A stretch of DNA of 37,217 nucleotides from positions 1 through 37,217 of the forward strand of contig JAOTYK010000031.1 of NCBI GenBank assembly GCA_029861955.1, given 5' to 3'. The DNA comes from Acidobacteriota bacterium. GTDB lineage: Bacteria; Acidobacteriota; Polarisedimenticolia; Polarisedimenticolales; Polarisedimenticolaceae. Below, one piece after another: positions 14,914 to 22,488 of the stretch (positions are counted from its first letter, which is position 1; the number at the start of each line of letters is the position of its first letter). A program made the translations under genes and the position numbers. Below the pieces are notes generated by a model, which had not been told where the DNA came from, did no database searches, and saw only the letters and a program-made list of their open reading frames with translations.

Positions 14914-16059
14914 TCACGCCAGGTGGGTAAGCCACCGCTGCAGCCGCTCCCCCAGCATTGTCCACGAGAAGTGTTCCTCCGCCCTCGTCCGTCCTGCAGT
15001 CGCCATCGACTTGAGCCTTTCCGGGTCGGCCAGCAACGCGCTGACCGCACACCCCAACGACCTGGGGTCCCGTTGAGTGAGGATTCCAGCCTCGGGCGTG
15101 ACGATCGAGGAAACCCCGCCGCCCTCATAGGCCACGGTTGGCGTTCCGGCCGCCAACCCCTCGGCGTAGATGATGCCGAAGTGCTCCTTCTTCTCGGGAG
15201 CCGCCGTCAGTATCGTCGCGGCGTTGATGAGGGCTGCCTTGTCCTCGGCGGACACGAAACCCAACAGCTTGCCGCGGCCATTCAAGTCGGCCTCGAGCTG
15301 TTGACGTAGCTCGCCGCCTCCGATGAAGATCGTCGGCGCGAGAGCCGCGTACTCCCGGGTCGCCTCAACGACGTTCTGGGGCCCCTTCGACTCGGTCAGC
15401 GCGCCGGGGCAGATCACGTACGTCTCGGGTAGCGCATACCTGGATGCGACCTCAGCGTCCCTGCCGGGGCAGAACTCGTCCAGGTCGATGCCGCACGGAA
15501 GCACCAGGAAACGCTCCAGAGGGATCTCGACAAGATTGCGGACGAGTCGGTCGCGGACGTACTCGGTAGTGACGAGAATTCCATGCGCGTTCTCGATGGC
15601 ATCCTGGATCAGTGACCAGATCCGATCGTCGTACCCTCCATGGTGGCGGGGCTCTATTCCCGTGCCGTGGAGAAAGAGCACGTAGGGTTTCCCGGCCCGA
15701 CGAGCCACGTTGGCGGTCGCAATGGCGCTGATGTTGGCGTGATGGCCGAGGACGATATCGACATCTTCGATGATCGACTCCAGGGCACGCTCGTAGTCAC
15801 GGAGGTAGGCAGCGGCACGTTCGAACGACATGCCGGAAACCTGTTCCTGCGCTTGTCCCGATGAAGGTAAGTACTCGTGAACCGGAGTGATGGACGTGTG
15901 AAGCGCGATGTCCATGTTGATTGCACCTGGCACGCCGCTTCCGACACACGGGTGCATGAAGTGGACCTGACAACCACTCGACGCCAGATAGTGCGCCTGC
16001 TGCCGCGCCACTTCGCCGCTGCCTCGTCCTGCGTTCAACAGAAGAATTGCGACTCGCAC
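14914..16059 (-). CDS. GT4-type glycosyltransferase
   Basis: The 381-residue product has the two-domain GT-B fold of family GT4. The N-terminal domain has NAGRGSGEVARQQAHYLASSG, DVDIVLGHHANISA and VLFLHGTGIEPRHHGG. The C-terminal nucleotide-sugar domain has YVICPGALTESKGPQNVVEA, FIGGGELRQQLEADL, KLLGFVSAEDKAALINAA and EKKEHFGIIYAEGLAAGTP, which contains the Glu-x7-Glu motif. Such enzymes transfer sugars from nucleotide donors to lipid or glycan acceptors. The GTG start overlaps the stop of the VOC gene (TAGTG), so translation is coupled. The acceptor is unknown. Confidence 0.88.
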   Translation of the reverse strand: MRVAILLLNAGRGSGEVARQQAHYLASSGCQVHFMHPCVGSGVPGAINMDIALHTSITPVHEYLPSSGQAQEQVSGMSFERAAAYLRDYERALESIIEDVDIVLGHHANISAIATANVARRAGKPYVLFLHGTGIEPRHHGGYDDRIWSLIQDAIENAHGILVTTEYVRDRLVRNLVEIPLERFLVLPCGIDLDEFCPGRDAEVASRYALPETYVICPGALTESKGPQNVVEATREYAALAPTIFIGGGELRQQLEADLNGRGKLLGFVSAEDKAALINAATILTAAPEKKEHFGIIYAEGLAAGTPTVAYEGGGVSSIVTPEAGILTQRDPRSLGCAVSALLADPERLKSMATAGRTRAEEHFSWTMLGERLQRWLTHLA

Positions 16060-16463
16060 TATTGGTCTTTCACGTCGGCCCCGGTGAATAACGTGCCTTC
16101 CTCGACAAAACTGATTCGACTACCGAATGGGTCCTCAGCGTAAAACATGCGCTCGCCCCATGGCATTGTTTCGACGCCGGAAAGAACCCGACCGCCGGCC
16201 GTTTCGATGCGAGCATGGACTGCGTCAAGGTCTGCCACAGAAAAGTAGAGGTACTGATTCTCGTGGAATCGCCACCCGTCACCCACGGGGTCACCGTCGG
16301 CTTGCGGATCGTAGCAGGCCAGGATCGTGCCGCCGCAATCGAAGTAGTGTCGCCCTGGAGAGATTCGCTCGCCGTCCGACTCGAGTACTGCGCTGTAAAA
16401 CTGTGCGGCCTTCTCGATATCAGCTACCGGAAGAATGATTCGATAAAGGTGTGGTGTCGTCAT
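16059..16463 (-). CDS. VOC-fold protein coupled to a glycosyltransferase
   Basis: The 134-residue product is one VOC domain: YRIILPVADIEKAAQFYSAVL, CGGTILACYDPQ, YLYFSVADLDAVHARI, and PWGERMFYAEDPFGSRISFVE at the end. The metal-site positions (His/Gln/Glu) are only partly recognisable; the final Glu is in SFVEEG. It resembles glyoxalase or bleomycin-resistance-like proteins of unknown substrate. The stop overlaps the GTG start of the glycosyltransferase by one base, so the two products are made together. Confidence 0.85.
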   Translation of the reverse strand: MTTPHLYRIILPVADIEKAAQFYSAVLESDGERISPGRHYFDCGGTILACYDPQADGDPVGDGWRFHENQYLYFSVADLDAVHARIETAGGRVLSGVETMPWGERMFYAEDPFGSRISFVEEGTLFTGADVKDQ

Positions 16464-16499
16464 GTGACAAGCCCCGGTTCTTCTGCATCCAGCCGCGTG

Positions 16500-16691
16500 C
16501 TAGGCATCCTCTTCATGGCTGTCCTCGTTGGAGCGCTTGCTCCTCGCCGCCCCGATCGCCGCCCCGATTGCAACGCCAAGCGCCACGCCAAGCGCCAGTT
16601 GACCGAACGCTACCCCGAATGCAGCGCCAAGGGCGGTGCCGACTGCGACCGACGCTCCAACGGTCGTCTGTTTGGAGCGATTCTTGATCAT
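16500..16691 (-). CDS. Glycine-zipper membrane miniprotein
   Basis: The 63-residue product consists of a basic start (MIKNRSKQTT), one long Gly/Ala-rich hydrophobic stretch (about 11-48) with repeated GxxxG and AxxxG spacing (VGTALGAAFGVAFGQLALG), and a charged tail (RSKRSNEDSHEEDA). This is the pattern of glycine-zipper proteins, which pack tightly in membranes. A related architecture occurs in the cassette gene at 28169-28354. The gene lies 36 bp after the VOC gene start on the same strand. Function unknown. Confidence 0.6.
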   Translation of the reverse strand: MIKNRSKQTTVGASVAVGTALGAAFGVAFGQLALGVALGVAIGAAIGAARSKRSNEDSHEEDA

Positions 16692-16802
16692 GCTGCATTG
16701 CCTCGTTTTTAGGTCGGTCGAACGTCGAGTATACAGGGTCAGGCGACGTGACTTCCCGCCCGTGCCTCAGCGGGTGTAGAGTGATCGTTCGGAAGAGGCG
16801 GC

Positions 16803-17168
16803 GTGTTCCAACCCAAGCGTTACATCGGCCGGGAGATCGAGGTGAGCTTCGATGAGGCTCCCGCCCTGAAGAAGACCCCCCACTGTCCGGACGTGCTCCG
16901 ACTCGGGAAGGAGACCCTGCGCGTCGTCGAGGTTCTCGAGGAATGGAGCGACTTCAAACGAAAGGGCCGCTTCGCCGAGAACATGCGTCCCGAACACAGA
17001 GAAACCGCCGAGAGTCGCGGGTCGTGGGGCGTTGGCCGGATCTTCTTCCGCGTTCGGGTCGAAGACGATCGGTTGTTCGAGTTGTATTACAGTCGCGCGC
17101 CCAAGGATGCGGCGAACCGCCTGGGGTTTTGGTTCCTGCGTTGCGAGTTGACGCGCGGTGACGCGTGA
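16803..17168 (+). CDS. DUF6504-like protein
   Basis: The 121-residue product begins at GTG 16803 (no good ATG is in frame; GGAAGAGGC lies 4-12 bp upstream). Its sequence (YIGREIEVSFDEAPALKK, LRVVEVLEEWSDFKRKG, then IFFRVRVEDDRLFELYYSRA and a final WFLRCEL) fits the DUF6504 pattern, a small beta-rich protein of unknown function. That family is often found beside DNA polymerase/ImuB genes, but no such neighbour is visible here. It is convergent with the zinc-ribbon membrane protein, with an inverted repeat between the two stops. Confidence 0.72.
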   Translation: MFQPKRYIGREIEVSFDEAPALKKTPHCPDVLRLGKETLRVVEVLEEWSDFKRKGRFAENMRPEHRETAESRGSWGVGRIFFRVRVEDDRLFELYYSRAPKDAANRLGFWFLRCELTRGDA

Positions 17169-17184
17169 TTCGTTAAAACGCGTC
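17160..17184. terminator. Candidate bidirectional terminator hairpin
   Basis: GACGCGT (17160-17166) is repeated inverted as ACGCGTC (17178-17184) with an 11-base loop, between and overlapping the stops of two convergent genes. On the plus strand it is followed by GTCCTTTTC. The U run is short, so intrinsic termination is only plausible. Confidence 0.4.
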
Positions 17185-17505
17185 GTCCTTTTCACGCCGG
17201 AGTCTATACCCGCACAGCCAATAGATGACGATGCCACCGGTGAAAACGAAGAACAGCATGATCCCAAGTCCCGTCATGATCCACGCCCATGCTCCGTTCT
17301 CGGAAGTCACGAGGCGTTCGATGCCGGCGCTGAACGGAATCAAACCCAGAAAAGACGCTAGTATGGTGACGACAAACCCGACCCAGAGTGCCGGGCTCGC
17401 CTTGAGTCCCGCCCCGCAGGACTCGCACGTGTATCGGAAGGCGTTGAGCCCGACAGACCATCGCCAGAAGCCGATCGCGCGACCGTGACAACCGGGGCAG
17501 TTCAC
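17173..17505 (-). CDS. Zinc-ribbon membrane protein
   Basis: The 110-residue product starts with a zinc ribbon (MNCPGCHGRA, then YTCESCGAG near residue 26) followed by two transmembrane helices (about 41-62 and 73-98) and a basic C-terminus (GYRLRREKDDAF). Zinc-ribbon plus two helices is common in uncharacterised bacterial membrane proteins. It is the last gene before the first integron-like remnant at 17551-17574 and probably marks the chromosomal flank of the array. Confidence 0.72.
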   Translation of the reverse strand: MNCPGCHGRAIGFWRWSVGLNAFRYTCESCGAGLKASPALWVGFVVTILASFLGLIPFSAGIERLVTSENGAWAWIMTGLGIMLFFVFTGGIVIYWLCGYRLRREKDDAF

Positions 17506-17550
17506 TCGTGCCCCGACTTGTCTAGATCTCGGGAAGGAAGGCTATGTGTG

Positions 17551-17574
17551 GTCATCCGCAAAACTCCGTTAGCC
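17551..17574 (-). other. attC remnant (R-double-prime end only)
   Basis: GCAAAACTCCGTTAGCC matches the right-hand end of intact sites in this array (for example GCAAAACTTTGTTAGCC at 34216-34232). The left half is missing. It contains the stop codon of the truncated MOSC gene and is the leftmost integron-like trace that I can see. Confidence 0.5.
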
Positions 17575-17823
17575 GCCGTTGGCCGGAACTTCCCTGGATC
17601 TCGATGATGTCGCCCATGAGTGTTTCGTATCGATGCTGCACAGTGAAAGCTTGGTGGCAGTCAGCCAGGGGAACCCACGGCGGTCGTCAATCCGACGAAA
17701 GGCCAGGCGCCGGTCGCCGTCAAGACCGTGCCAGCCGAGCTCGGCTTCCTCAAGAGCTTCGCCGCCCATGGACTTCACGGGGTAGCGGAAGAGGGCCTCG
17801 ACTTCACCAACCTTATGGACCAT
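17569..17823 (-). pseudogene. Truncated MOSC N-terminal domain gene
   Basis: From an ATG at 17821-17823 the frame encodes 84 residues. They begin as a MOSC N-terminal beta-barrel (VGEVEALFRYPVKSMGGEAL, GLDGDRRLAFRR, RGFPWLTATKL), as in YcbX-like proteins. The family pattern ends after about 55 residues. The frame then runs through unrelated sequence (SRSREVPANGG) to a TAA inside the attC remnant. The catalytic MOSC domain with its cysteine is absent, so a molybdenum-cofactor function is not possible. An upstream in-frame extension exists but overlaps the membrane gene. Best read as a gene truncated at a recombination boundary. Confidence 0.65.
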
Positions 17824-18176
17824 AGCAAGAACGCTCCAAATGCTACTCCCAGAGCCGTTAGCACTCGCACAACCCCCAGCGGCTGCGAGGCACACCAATT
17901 GATCACAGATACCAGGCGCTCGGATCCCACGATCGGGATGGCTACCGCCGCAAGGAGCGCGACGACGGCCAGCACTTTGAATGTGATCGGCGTGCGGGAG
18001 GTTGGGGCAGAGAACCACAAGACGATCGCCAATGCCAGACGCATAGCGGCAGCCCACCATAGACCTGGGCCTTGCACAAACTCAACGGCATAGTCCAGGA
18101 GTTCGGACGGGAACAATGTGGCGAAGCCTGACGCCAATATGATGATCACTGCAAAAATTGCCAGGGCGAATGGCAT
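17775..18176 (-). CDS. Four-helix membrane protein, unknown
   Basis: The product, about 133 residues from the ATG at 18174-18176 (AGAGGAGGAGTTGAC just upstream is a strong ribosome-binding site), has four hydrophobic helices: FALAIFAVIIILASGFATLF, a second around MRLALAIVLWF, VLAVVALLAAVAIPIVG and LTALGVAFGAFLLWSIRL. No family is recognised. Its last 16 codons overlap the start of the MOSC fragment in another frame. Confidence 0.7.
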   Translation of the reverse strand: MPFALAIFAVIIILASGFATLFPSELLDYAVEFVQGPGLWWAAAMRLALAIVLWFSAPTSRTPITFKVLAVVALLAAVAIPIVGSERLVSVINWCASQPLGVVRVLTALGVAFGAFLLWSIRLVKSRPSSATP

Positions 18177-18189
18177 GTCAACTCCTCCT

Positions 18190-18552
18190 CTAAAGCTCAT
18201 GCTCCCTAACGATGAACGCCGAGGACTTCGAGTGATCCATGAAGTTCCCTTCATCCTCGAGCAACGCGGCCCCTAACTTCTCCCATTCAGGCGAACTCAT
18301 TGCTTCCATCAGATCTGCTTCTGATTTGAACCACACTTCTGCCACGCCATCGTATTCGGGCAGCATACTCCTGGAAGCTCTCAACCCGTCGTTCAGGGGC
18401 GTATCTACAGTGTGAGATTGCACGTACTTTATGGCTCTCATGGCCGCGGCATTCTTCTGAAAGAACGGACCATGTTTGTTGAGCCAGTAGTCCTGAAACT
18501 GCTTACGGGTCATATCCGGGTGTCGACAAACACACATCACCATCTTGATCAT
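18190..18552 (-). CDS. EthD-domain protein
   Basis: The 120-residue product matches EthD-type dimeric alpha/beta-barrel proteins: IKMVMCVCRHPDMTRKQFQDYWLNKHGPF at the start, YVQSHTVDTPLN, YDGVAEVWFKSEADLMEAM, and a C-terminal FMDHSKSSAFIVREHEL. Family members bind or isomerise small organic molecules; EthD is linked to ether degradation, but most members are uncharacterised. It lies 13 bp upstream of the membrane protein start. There is no attC site between the two, so they share a segment. Confidence 0.88.
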   Translation of the reverse strand: MIKMVMCVCRHPDMTRKQFQDYWLNKHGPFFQKNAAAMRAIKYVQSHTVDTPLNDGLRASRSMLPEYDGVAEVWFKSEADLMEAMSSPEWEKLGAALLEDEGNFMDHSKSSAFIVREHEL

Positions 18553-18623
18553 TCTAGAGCGCTCCTTGTCGGCACGGGTTTGAATCTCCTGCTTCAGTCA
18601 TCACTACACTCTAAGGGGCTTTC

Positions 18624-18917
18624 CTATCGAGTTCCTCCAAGAGAAAAAAACACTCCGAGAAATCCGTAAAGTGCAGCGACACCCGAGTTGAGCACCAGGC
18701 TCCCCACACCGAGCAGGCGAGCCCCACGAAACACCGCGAAGGCGCCGACGACCATCCCGGCGATCGCCAGGGCCACGACGACCCACAGGTTGAGCAGGTA
18801 GGCGTCTCCGAATAAGTCAAGATGACCCGATTCGTACAGCCAGGCGCCAAACGGACCAAGCGCGATGCTGAAAGCGGCGGCAAGTTGCAGCCCCCAAGGG
18901 GGCGGGGCGTGTTTCAT
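18624..18917 (-). CDS. Small membrane protein coupled to a VOC gene
   Basis: The 97-residue product (ATG at 18915-18917, overlapping the VOC stop as ATGA) has three hydrophobic segments: LQLAAAFSIALGPFGAWLY, LLNLWVVVALAIAGMVVGAFAVF and VAALYGFLGVFFSLGG. The family is unknown. Coupling to the VOC gene suggests the two moved together as one two-gene cassette. The interval 18553-18623 contains no clear attC. Confidence 0.7.
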   Translation of the reverse strand: MKHAPPPWGLQLAAAFSIALGPFGAWLYESGHLDLFGDAYLLNLWVVVALAIAGMVVGAFAVFRGARLLGVGSLVLNSGVAALYGFLGVFFSLGGTR

Positions 18918-19300
18918 TGACCGGCAGGGGGTTGCCACAATTCGACCTTGTTCCCCTCAGGATCGATGACCCAGGCAAACTTGCCGTATTCAGATTCATC
19001 AATCTTGTCGAGGACGTTGCAGCCTTCCGCCCTGAGCGCCGTAACCACAGCGTGAAGGTCTTCAACGCGGTAGTTGATCATGAACGGGGCTTCGCTTGGA
19101 GCGAATTGGTCGCCTTCCTCCGGACCAACGGACCAGACGGTCGTTCCGCCCGTGGGCTTGCCATCCGAGTCGGTCCAGGTGAACGCGGTACCGCCCCACG
19201 CCTGGACATCGATGGCGAGATGACGCTTGTACCAGGCCTGCAGCGCAGGTGCGTCCTTGGCCTTGAAGAAGATTCCGCCGATGCCAGTCACTCGCTTCAT
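18914..19300 (-). CDS. VOC-fold protein (glyoxalase-like)
   Basis: The product is about 128 residues from the ATG at 19298-19300 and forms one VOC domain: MKRVTGIGGIFFKAKDAPALQ, WYKRHLAIDVQAWGGTAFTW, INYRVEDLHAVVTALRAEG, and FAWVIDPEGNKVELWQPP. The final Glu (VELW) is a standard metal ligand position. This form is typical of the many glyoxalase/bleomycin-resistance-like proteins of soil bacteria. Further in-frame codons upstream to 19345 lack the family pattern. Confidence 0.87.
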   Translation of the reverse strand: MKRVTGIGGIFFKAKDAPALQAWYKRHLAIDVQAWGGTAFTWTDSDGKPTGGTTVWSVGPEEGDQFAPSEAPFMINYRVEDLHAVVTALRAEGCNVLDKIDESEYGKFAWVIDPEGNKVELWQPPAGQ

Positions 19301-19370
19301 TTGAAACTCCGATGTGCGGTGGTCGACGGTCGCCTCAGGATCCATCGATTCGACGATTTGTCATGTGCCA

Positions 19371-19775
19371 TTACACACCTAATCGATTCTCTAGTCGCTC
19401 TAGATGTTTTGAGTCAACCGTCCCAACTCGGGGGTTGGGTCGATCCATCGTCGAATCATCACCGCTTATCCAGTTCGAACCTATTCGAAGCTCATAGAGG
19501 ATCTCGTTGGACGGTCCTCTGAATAATGCGAGGGCGACAGCCGGAGCGAGAGGCTTGTCCGGGTAGGCCCAATCGGCCACATCCTCACGGAGTATCCGAA
19601 CGATCTCCTCGATCGTCGCGGCGCTATCAATCACATGTATGACTGTATCGTTCTGATAAACGTCAATTGAGTGCACAGTCGCGGGGTCCGGCGGGATGGG
19701 TGTGACGGAATTGGTGCAATGAATCGCTACGACGCAAAACAGGACAAGCGATAGTCGGCGGCAGTTGGTTGTCAT
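19371..19775 (-). CDS. Small lipoprotein, unknown
   Basis: The 134-residue product has a signal peptide with a Cys near residue 20 (LVLFCVVAIHC), a likely lipobox though less canonical. The mature part reads VHSIDVYQNDTVIHVIDSAATIEEIVRIL and later ALFRGPSNEILYELRIGSNWIS, a mixed alpha/beta pattern I do not recognise. It lies between the VOC gene and the GGCT-like gene. Its 5' flank carries a hairpin (19801-19816). Confidence 0.65.
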   Translation of the reverse strand: MTTNCRRLSLVLFCVVAIHCTNSVTPIPPDPATVHSIDVYQNDTVIHVIDSAATIEEIVRILREDVADWAYPDKPLAPAVALALFRGPSNEILYELRIGSNWISGDDSTMDRPNPRVGTVDSKHLERLENRLGV

Positions 19776-19800
19776 CTGTATATACCGTCAAGCTCGGGTT

Positions 19801-19816
19801 CGCCGCGAAAGCGGCG
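19801..19816. other. Six-base-pair hairpin with four-base loop
   Basis: CGCCGC-GAAA-GCGGCG is a perfect stem between the GGCT-like stop (19850) and the lipoprotein start (19775). No U run follows on either strand. It may be a weak terminator or the core of a decayed attC site. Confidence 0.35.
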
Positions 19817-19849
19817 GCACCTGGAGCGCCTTGTTTTGCGCCCACCCCA

Positions 19850-20263
19850 CTACGAGATAGACGCTATGTACTCGGGCGGAAACTCAAGTTTGCCGAGGGC
19901 CGCTCGAAGGCGTGCTGCATACTCAGGGTTGGCCTCGTCGGGCCCCGGTGCTTCGGGTAGGTTGTAACACAAAGCGGGCACGGTCTCGTCTTCCATTGAA
20001 TGGGCGAGTATCGCTTCCGGTCGATATTGTTCCAGGCCAGCGGCGGTATAGAGCGTTTCGAGTTCGTCGTGAGTCAGCGCAAACACCATACCGTACGCTC
20101 GGGCGCCAGGAGTCGGAACGAGCGTGGCACGGCGGCCGATACACAGCATGTAACCGTCAACGTAGGCACGGCGTGGATTCATTGCCACGACTTGGCTCCC
20201 GCGAAGAACGTCACTGTCCATGAACAGTCCATAAAAAAATCCGTCGATACGTCGATCCGTCAT
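19850..20263 (-). CDS. GGCT-like (gamma-glutamylcyclotransferase fold) protein
   Basis: The 137-residue product resembles GGCT/AIG2-like proteins. It has an N-terminal DGFFYGLFMDSDVLR in place of the usual YGS/TLM loop, AYVDGYMLCIGRRATLVPTPGARAYGMVFALTHDELETLYTAAGLEQYRPE (read in short parts), and a late Cys-Tyr-Asn-Leu strand. The fold acts on gamma-glutamyl or related amino groups. The catalytic Glu of the family may correspond to a residue in VFALTHDELE, but I cannot confirm activity. Upstream is a degenerate attC at 20303-20338. Confidence 0.65.
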   Translation of the reverse strand: MTDRRIDGFFYGLFMDSDVLRGSQVVAMNPRRAYVDGYMLCIGRRATLVPTPGARAYGMVFALTHDELETLYTAAGLEQYRPEAILAHSMEDETVPALCYNLPEAPGPDEANPEYAARLRAALGKLEFPPEYIASIS

Positions 20264-20302
20264 GGGGTATCCGTAAATATGGCGTCGATGCCTGTCGATT
20301 AT

Positions 20303-20338
20303 TCTATCGTCGTCTTCAGATGCGGGCGCTAGTTAGCC
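20303..20338 (-). other. Short degenerate attC-like site
   Basis: On the minus strand GGCTAACTAGCGCCCGCATC is followed by a remnant of the other arm ending GATAGAAT. It resembles the short site at 28112-28160 and contains the stop codon of the gene at 20333. The core GTT of the R-prime end is lost. Confidence 0.45.
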
Positions 20339-20662
20339 GGCATGCCGAGAGATTCTCCAGCGACGGTAGGCAACGAGCAACGCATATGCCAATAGCCCCC
20401 AAATCAAACTGTTGGCGACAAGAACGACGAAGAACGATCGACCAGGAAACCAGTCATGCGGTATCGCATCTCCGACGAGCGAGAACGGCGCAAGCACAAC
20501 CGTCGCGACCCCGTCTATCAGTGATTCACTCGCGGTCCGAGGCCGGAATTCGTCAAATGCCGGCAGGCCCATTCCGATGACGTACATGAAAAGTGCGAAG
20601 CTAACGACGAAGTGAATGACTGTGATGAAGCCGATGAAGACTACGGGTCGCATTCGTTTCAT
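20333..20662 (-). CDS. Three-helix membrane protein, unknown
   Basis: The 109-residue product has hydrophobic segments near residues 7-32, 50-65 and 75-98 (VFIGFITVIHFVVSFALFMY, TVVLAPFSLVG, FFVVLVANSLIWGLLAYALL) and a basic end (YRRWRISRHAG). The segment IPHDWFPGRS lies between helices 2 and 3. The TAA stop lies within an attC remnant, as expected for a cassette gene. Function unknown. Confidence 0.7.
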   Translation of the reverse strand: MKRMRPVVFIGFITVIHFVVSFALFMYVIGMGLPAFDEFRPRTASESLIDGVATVVLAPFSLVGDAIPHDWFPGRSFFVVLVANSLIWGLLAYALLVAYRRWRISRHAG

Positions 20663-20669
20663 TGTGCTT

Positions 20670-20860
20670 GGCTAACGTTCTTTCGGTCAACTGCGAGCCG
20701 CCCCGCGCGGCCTGCTTCGACTCTGGGGATTGTACCCCCTCGGCTTTGGCACTGGCGAGTAAGCGGTAATCGGGCGGGTTAGAAGTGCTAAGAGCATACC
20801 GCGAAAAGGGGAGCCGGCGTCGTGCGAGGTCAGGCCGTCGGCTGCACGCGATGCTTAGCC
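20670..20860 (-). other. Expanded or interrupted attC-like region
   Basis: The left edge (GGCTAACGTTCTTTCGGTCAACTGC) and the right edge (GTCGGCTGCACGCGATGCTTAGCC) look like the two ends of one attC, but about 190 bp separate them. Normal sites here span about 50-105 bp. The middle contains an extra GTTAG at 20779 and no gene. An insertion or fusion of two sites is likely. Confidence 0.45.
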
Positions 20861-21262
20861 GGTACGCCTGCGTTGACCGACGTCGCAGCGACACTTCTTG
20901 CCGGCATTGGATGCGGGCCACAGGGACCAAGTGCGATACCACGGCTTGTACCACAGGCAAAGATCGGGGGACTCGTATTGCTCGAACCTGAACCAAAACG
21001 ACTCGATCGTTATGTCACCGTCCCTGACCGACACCAAGTGCTTTTCTTGCGTGGCCAACTCGCCGATGGAGAACGGCTTGTCAGATGGGACGTCGAACCA
21101 ATCGCCATCGTCCACGCGGACGCTGAAGTGCTCGGAGTAATAGCCGCGAGGATCACCATCGTCCTTGACGGGAGCCAGACAGATAGTGCCGTGAGAGGGC
21201 ACCGCCGGTTCGTCAGCGCCTGTGCTTCCAGTGAGCGTGAGAATCAGAGCGAGGACGAGCAA
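20855..21262 (-). CDS. Secreted protein of unknown function
   Basis: The 135-residue product starts at TTG (21260-21262) with a good GGAG seven bases upstream, then a signal peptide (LVLALILTLTGSTGADE). The mature part has CLAPVKDDGDPRGYYSEHFSVRVDDGDWFDVP and SFWFRFEQYESPDLCLWYKPWY, probably a beta-sandwich. The last residues (CDVGQRRRTG) are encoded at the edge of the attC-like region and may not belong to the original gene. Family unknown. Confidence 0.65.
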   Translation of the reverse strand: MLVLALILTLTGSTGADEPAVPSHGTICLAPVKDDGDPRGYYSEHFSVRVDDGDWFDVPSDKPFSIGELATQEKHLVSVRDGDITIESFWFRFEQYESPDLCLWYKPWYRTWSLWPASNAGKKCRCDVGQRRRTG

Positions 21263-21291
21263 TGGCTTTCTCCGTCTGTTGTTGCACGTGA

Positions 21292-22047
21292 TTAGGCGTC
21301 ATTCTCTTTTTGCAGATATCTGTTCGGAACATTCTCCAGAGAGGGGACGCGTCGTCCCCCCGCTTCGAGCAAGCTTCGTGCGTTGGCATAGACATCTCGA
21401 TCACTACGAGCCATCTGTGGAGGAAGTCCGAGCTGAGCGTACGAGACAGGCGTCACGTCGAAACAGGTCGTCTCCCAGTCGAAGCCCTTGCCCCACGTGA
21501 TGCCGAGAAGACGGATGTCACTTCGCACGCCGGCATCCAGGAGGAGGTGCATGACTGGCTCCGAGCGGTTTCCGTTCGAATTTACCGTGTGGAACAACGG
21601 GGTGTGTCCATTCAACCCAAAGTCGTCCACCGCCGCGCGGGAATCGACCTCCGCGCCCATCTCGAGGAGAACTCGGGCGACCCGAAGGTGTCCATACTCC
21701 GCAGCTACATGGAGTAGCGATGCACCAACCAAGGGAGTAAAGGCCGAAACCATGGACGTACGGTGTTCCAGGAGTGACGGATTGGCCCGAATCGCGGCCG
21801 CCAGTGAAGCGGCATCGTCGAGAAGCACGGACGCAACCCGCGGGTCGTCCAACTCGGCTCCTCGTTCAAGCAGCGAGCGAAGGCACTCGGGAAATCTGTC
21901 CGACCTTGTGTACATCTCGGTAAGCCAGTTAACCAGAGACTTGCCTCTAACGGGAACTTGGACGTCCAGTCCGTTATCGAGGACGGCGCAAATGCGATCG
22001 ACCGCGTGCAATTCAAACGCTACAAGGATGTCGTCGTCGGGGGTCAT
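21292..22047 (-). CDS. Ankyrin-repeat protein
   Basis: The 251-residue product shows ankyrin repeats. The clearest is TPLVGASLLHVAAEYGHLRVARVLLEMGAEVDSRAA (near residues 107-142, split here), followed by a diverged GHTPLFHTVNSNGNRSEPVMHLLLDAGV. The N-terminal part (AVDRICAVLDNGLDVQVPV, LRSLLERGAELDD) is compatible with further, diverged repeats. Ankyrin repeats mediate protein-protein contacts; partners are unknown. No signal peptide is seen. The start ATG is five bases inside the next site (22052-22113), and the stop lies in GATTAGGC, itself reminiscent of a decayed R-double-prime end. Confidence 0.85.
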   Translation of the reverse strand: MTPDDDILVAFELHAVDRICAVLDNGLDVQVPVRGKSLVNWLTEMYTRSDRFPECLRSLLERGAELDDPRVASVLLDDAASLAAAIRANPSLLEHRTSMVSAFTPLVGASLLHVAAEYGHLRVARVLLEMGAEVDSRAAVDDFGLNGHTPLFHTVNSNGNRSEPVMHLLLDAGVRSDIRLLGITWGKGFDWETTCFDVTPVSYAQLGLPPQMARSDRDVYANARSLLEAGGRRVPSLENVPNRYLQKENDA

Positions 22048-22051
22048 GTAT

Positions 22052-22113
22052 GCCCAACATTTCGAGTTAGCTGCGAGCCGGGTTAGACCGTTGGCCGCAC
22101 GCGGTTGTTATCC
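22052..22113 (-). other. attC site (62 bp)
   Basis: Minus strand: begins GGATAACAACCGCG, ends CGAAATGTTGGGC. The R-prime box GTTGGGC fits GTTRRRY perfectly. The central CCGCGTGCGGCC gives a stem. It separates the ankyrin gene from the DUF1428 gene and is the best-preserved site in the left half of the array. Confidence 0.75.
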
Positions 22114-22116
22114 AGC

Positions 22117-22476
22117 TTACCGGAACATCGACTGAAACCCACCGTATGCCATCCGTTTAGCGTCAAAACCTGAATTCGATGAGTCGATCAAATCTGCCAT
22201 CCGTGGGTCAGCCGCGACCTTTGCGTTTGCCAGGTCACGTGCCTCACGAGAAGCAAATACCACCCATCCAAACACGATGGTTTCATTCTCCGTTGCAGCT
22301 ACGAGATCGGTGAACGAGCGCGTCCCCTCCAATTTCATATCGTCACCGACATATTCCCGGTAGTCGAGCGCGCCATGTTCCTTCCAAATTGTTGCCACCG
22401 CTTCAGCAAGACGCTTGTACGCGTCCAGGCGATCGCGCGGAACGGGAAGAACAAATCCGTCGATGTAATTAGCCAT
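22117..22476 (-). CDS. DUF1428 (YbaA-like) protein
   Basis: The 119-residue product matches DUF1428, a dimeric alpha/beta-barrel family: MANYIDGFVLPVPRDRLDAY, then the REYVGDD segment, VFGWVVFASREARDLANAKV, and a C-terminal FDAKRMAYGGFQ. Function of the family is unknown; E. coli YbaA is a member. The stop lies four bases from an attC site, typical of cassette genes. It shares its segment with the DUF2784 gene upstream (12 bp apart, no attC between them). Confidence 0.9.
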   Translation of the reverse strand: MANYIDGFVLPVPRDRLDAYKRLAEAVATIWKEHGALDYREYVGDDMKLEGTRSFTDLVAATENETIVFGWVVFASREARDLANAKVAADPRMADLIDSSNSGFDAKRMAYGGFQSMFR

Positions 22477-22488
22477 GCCTACTCCGAA

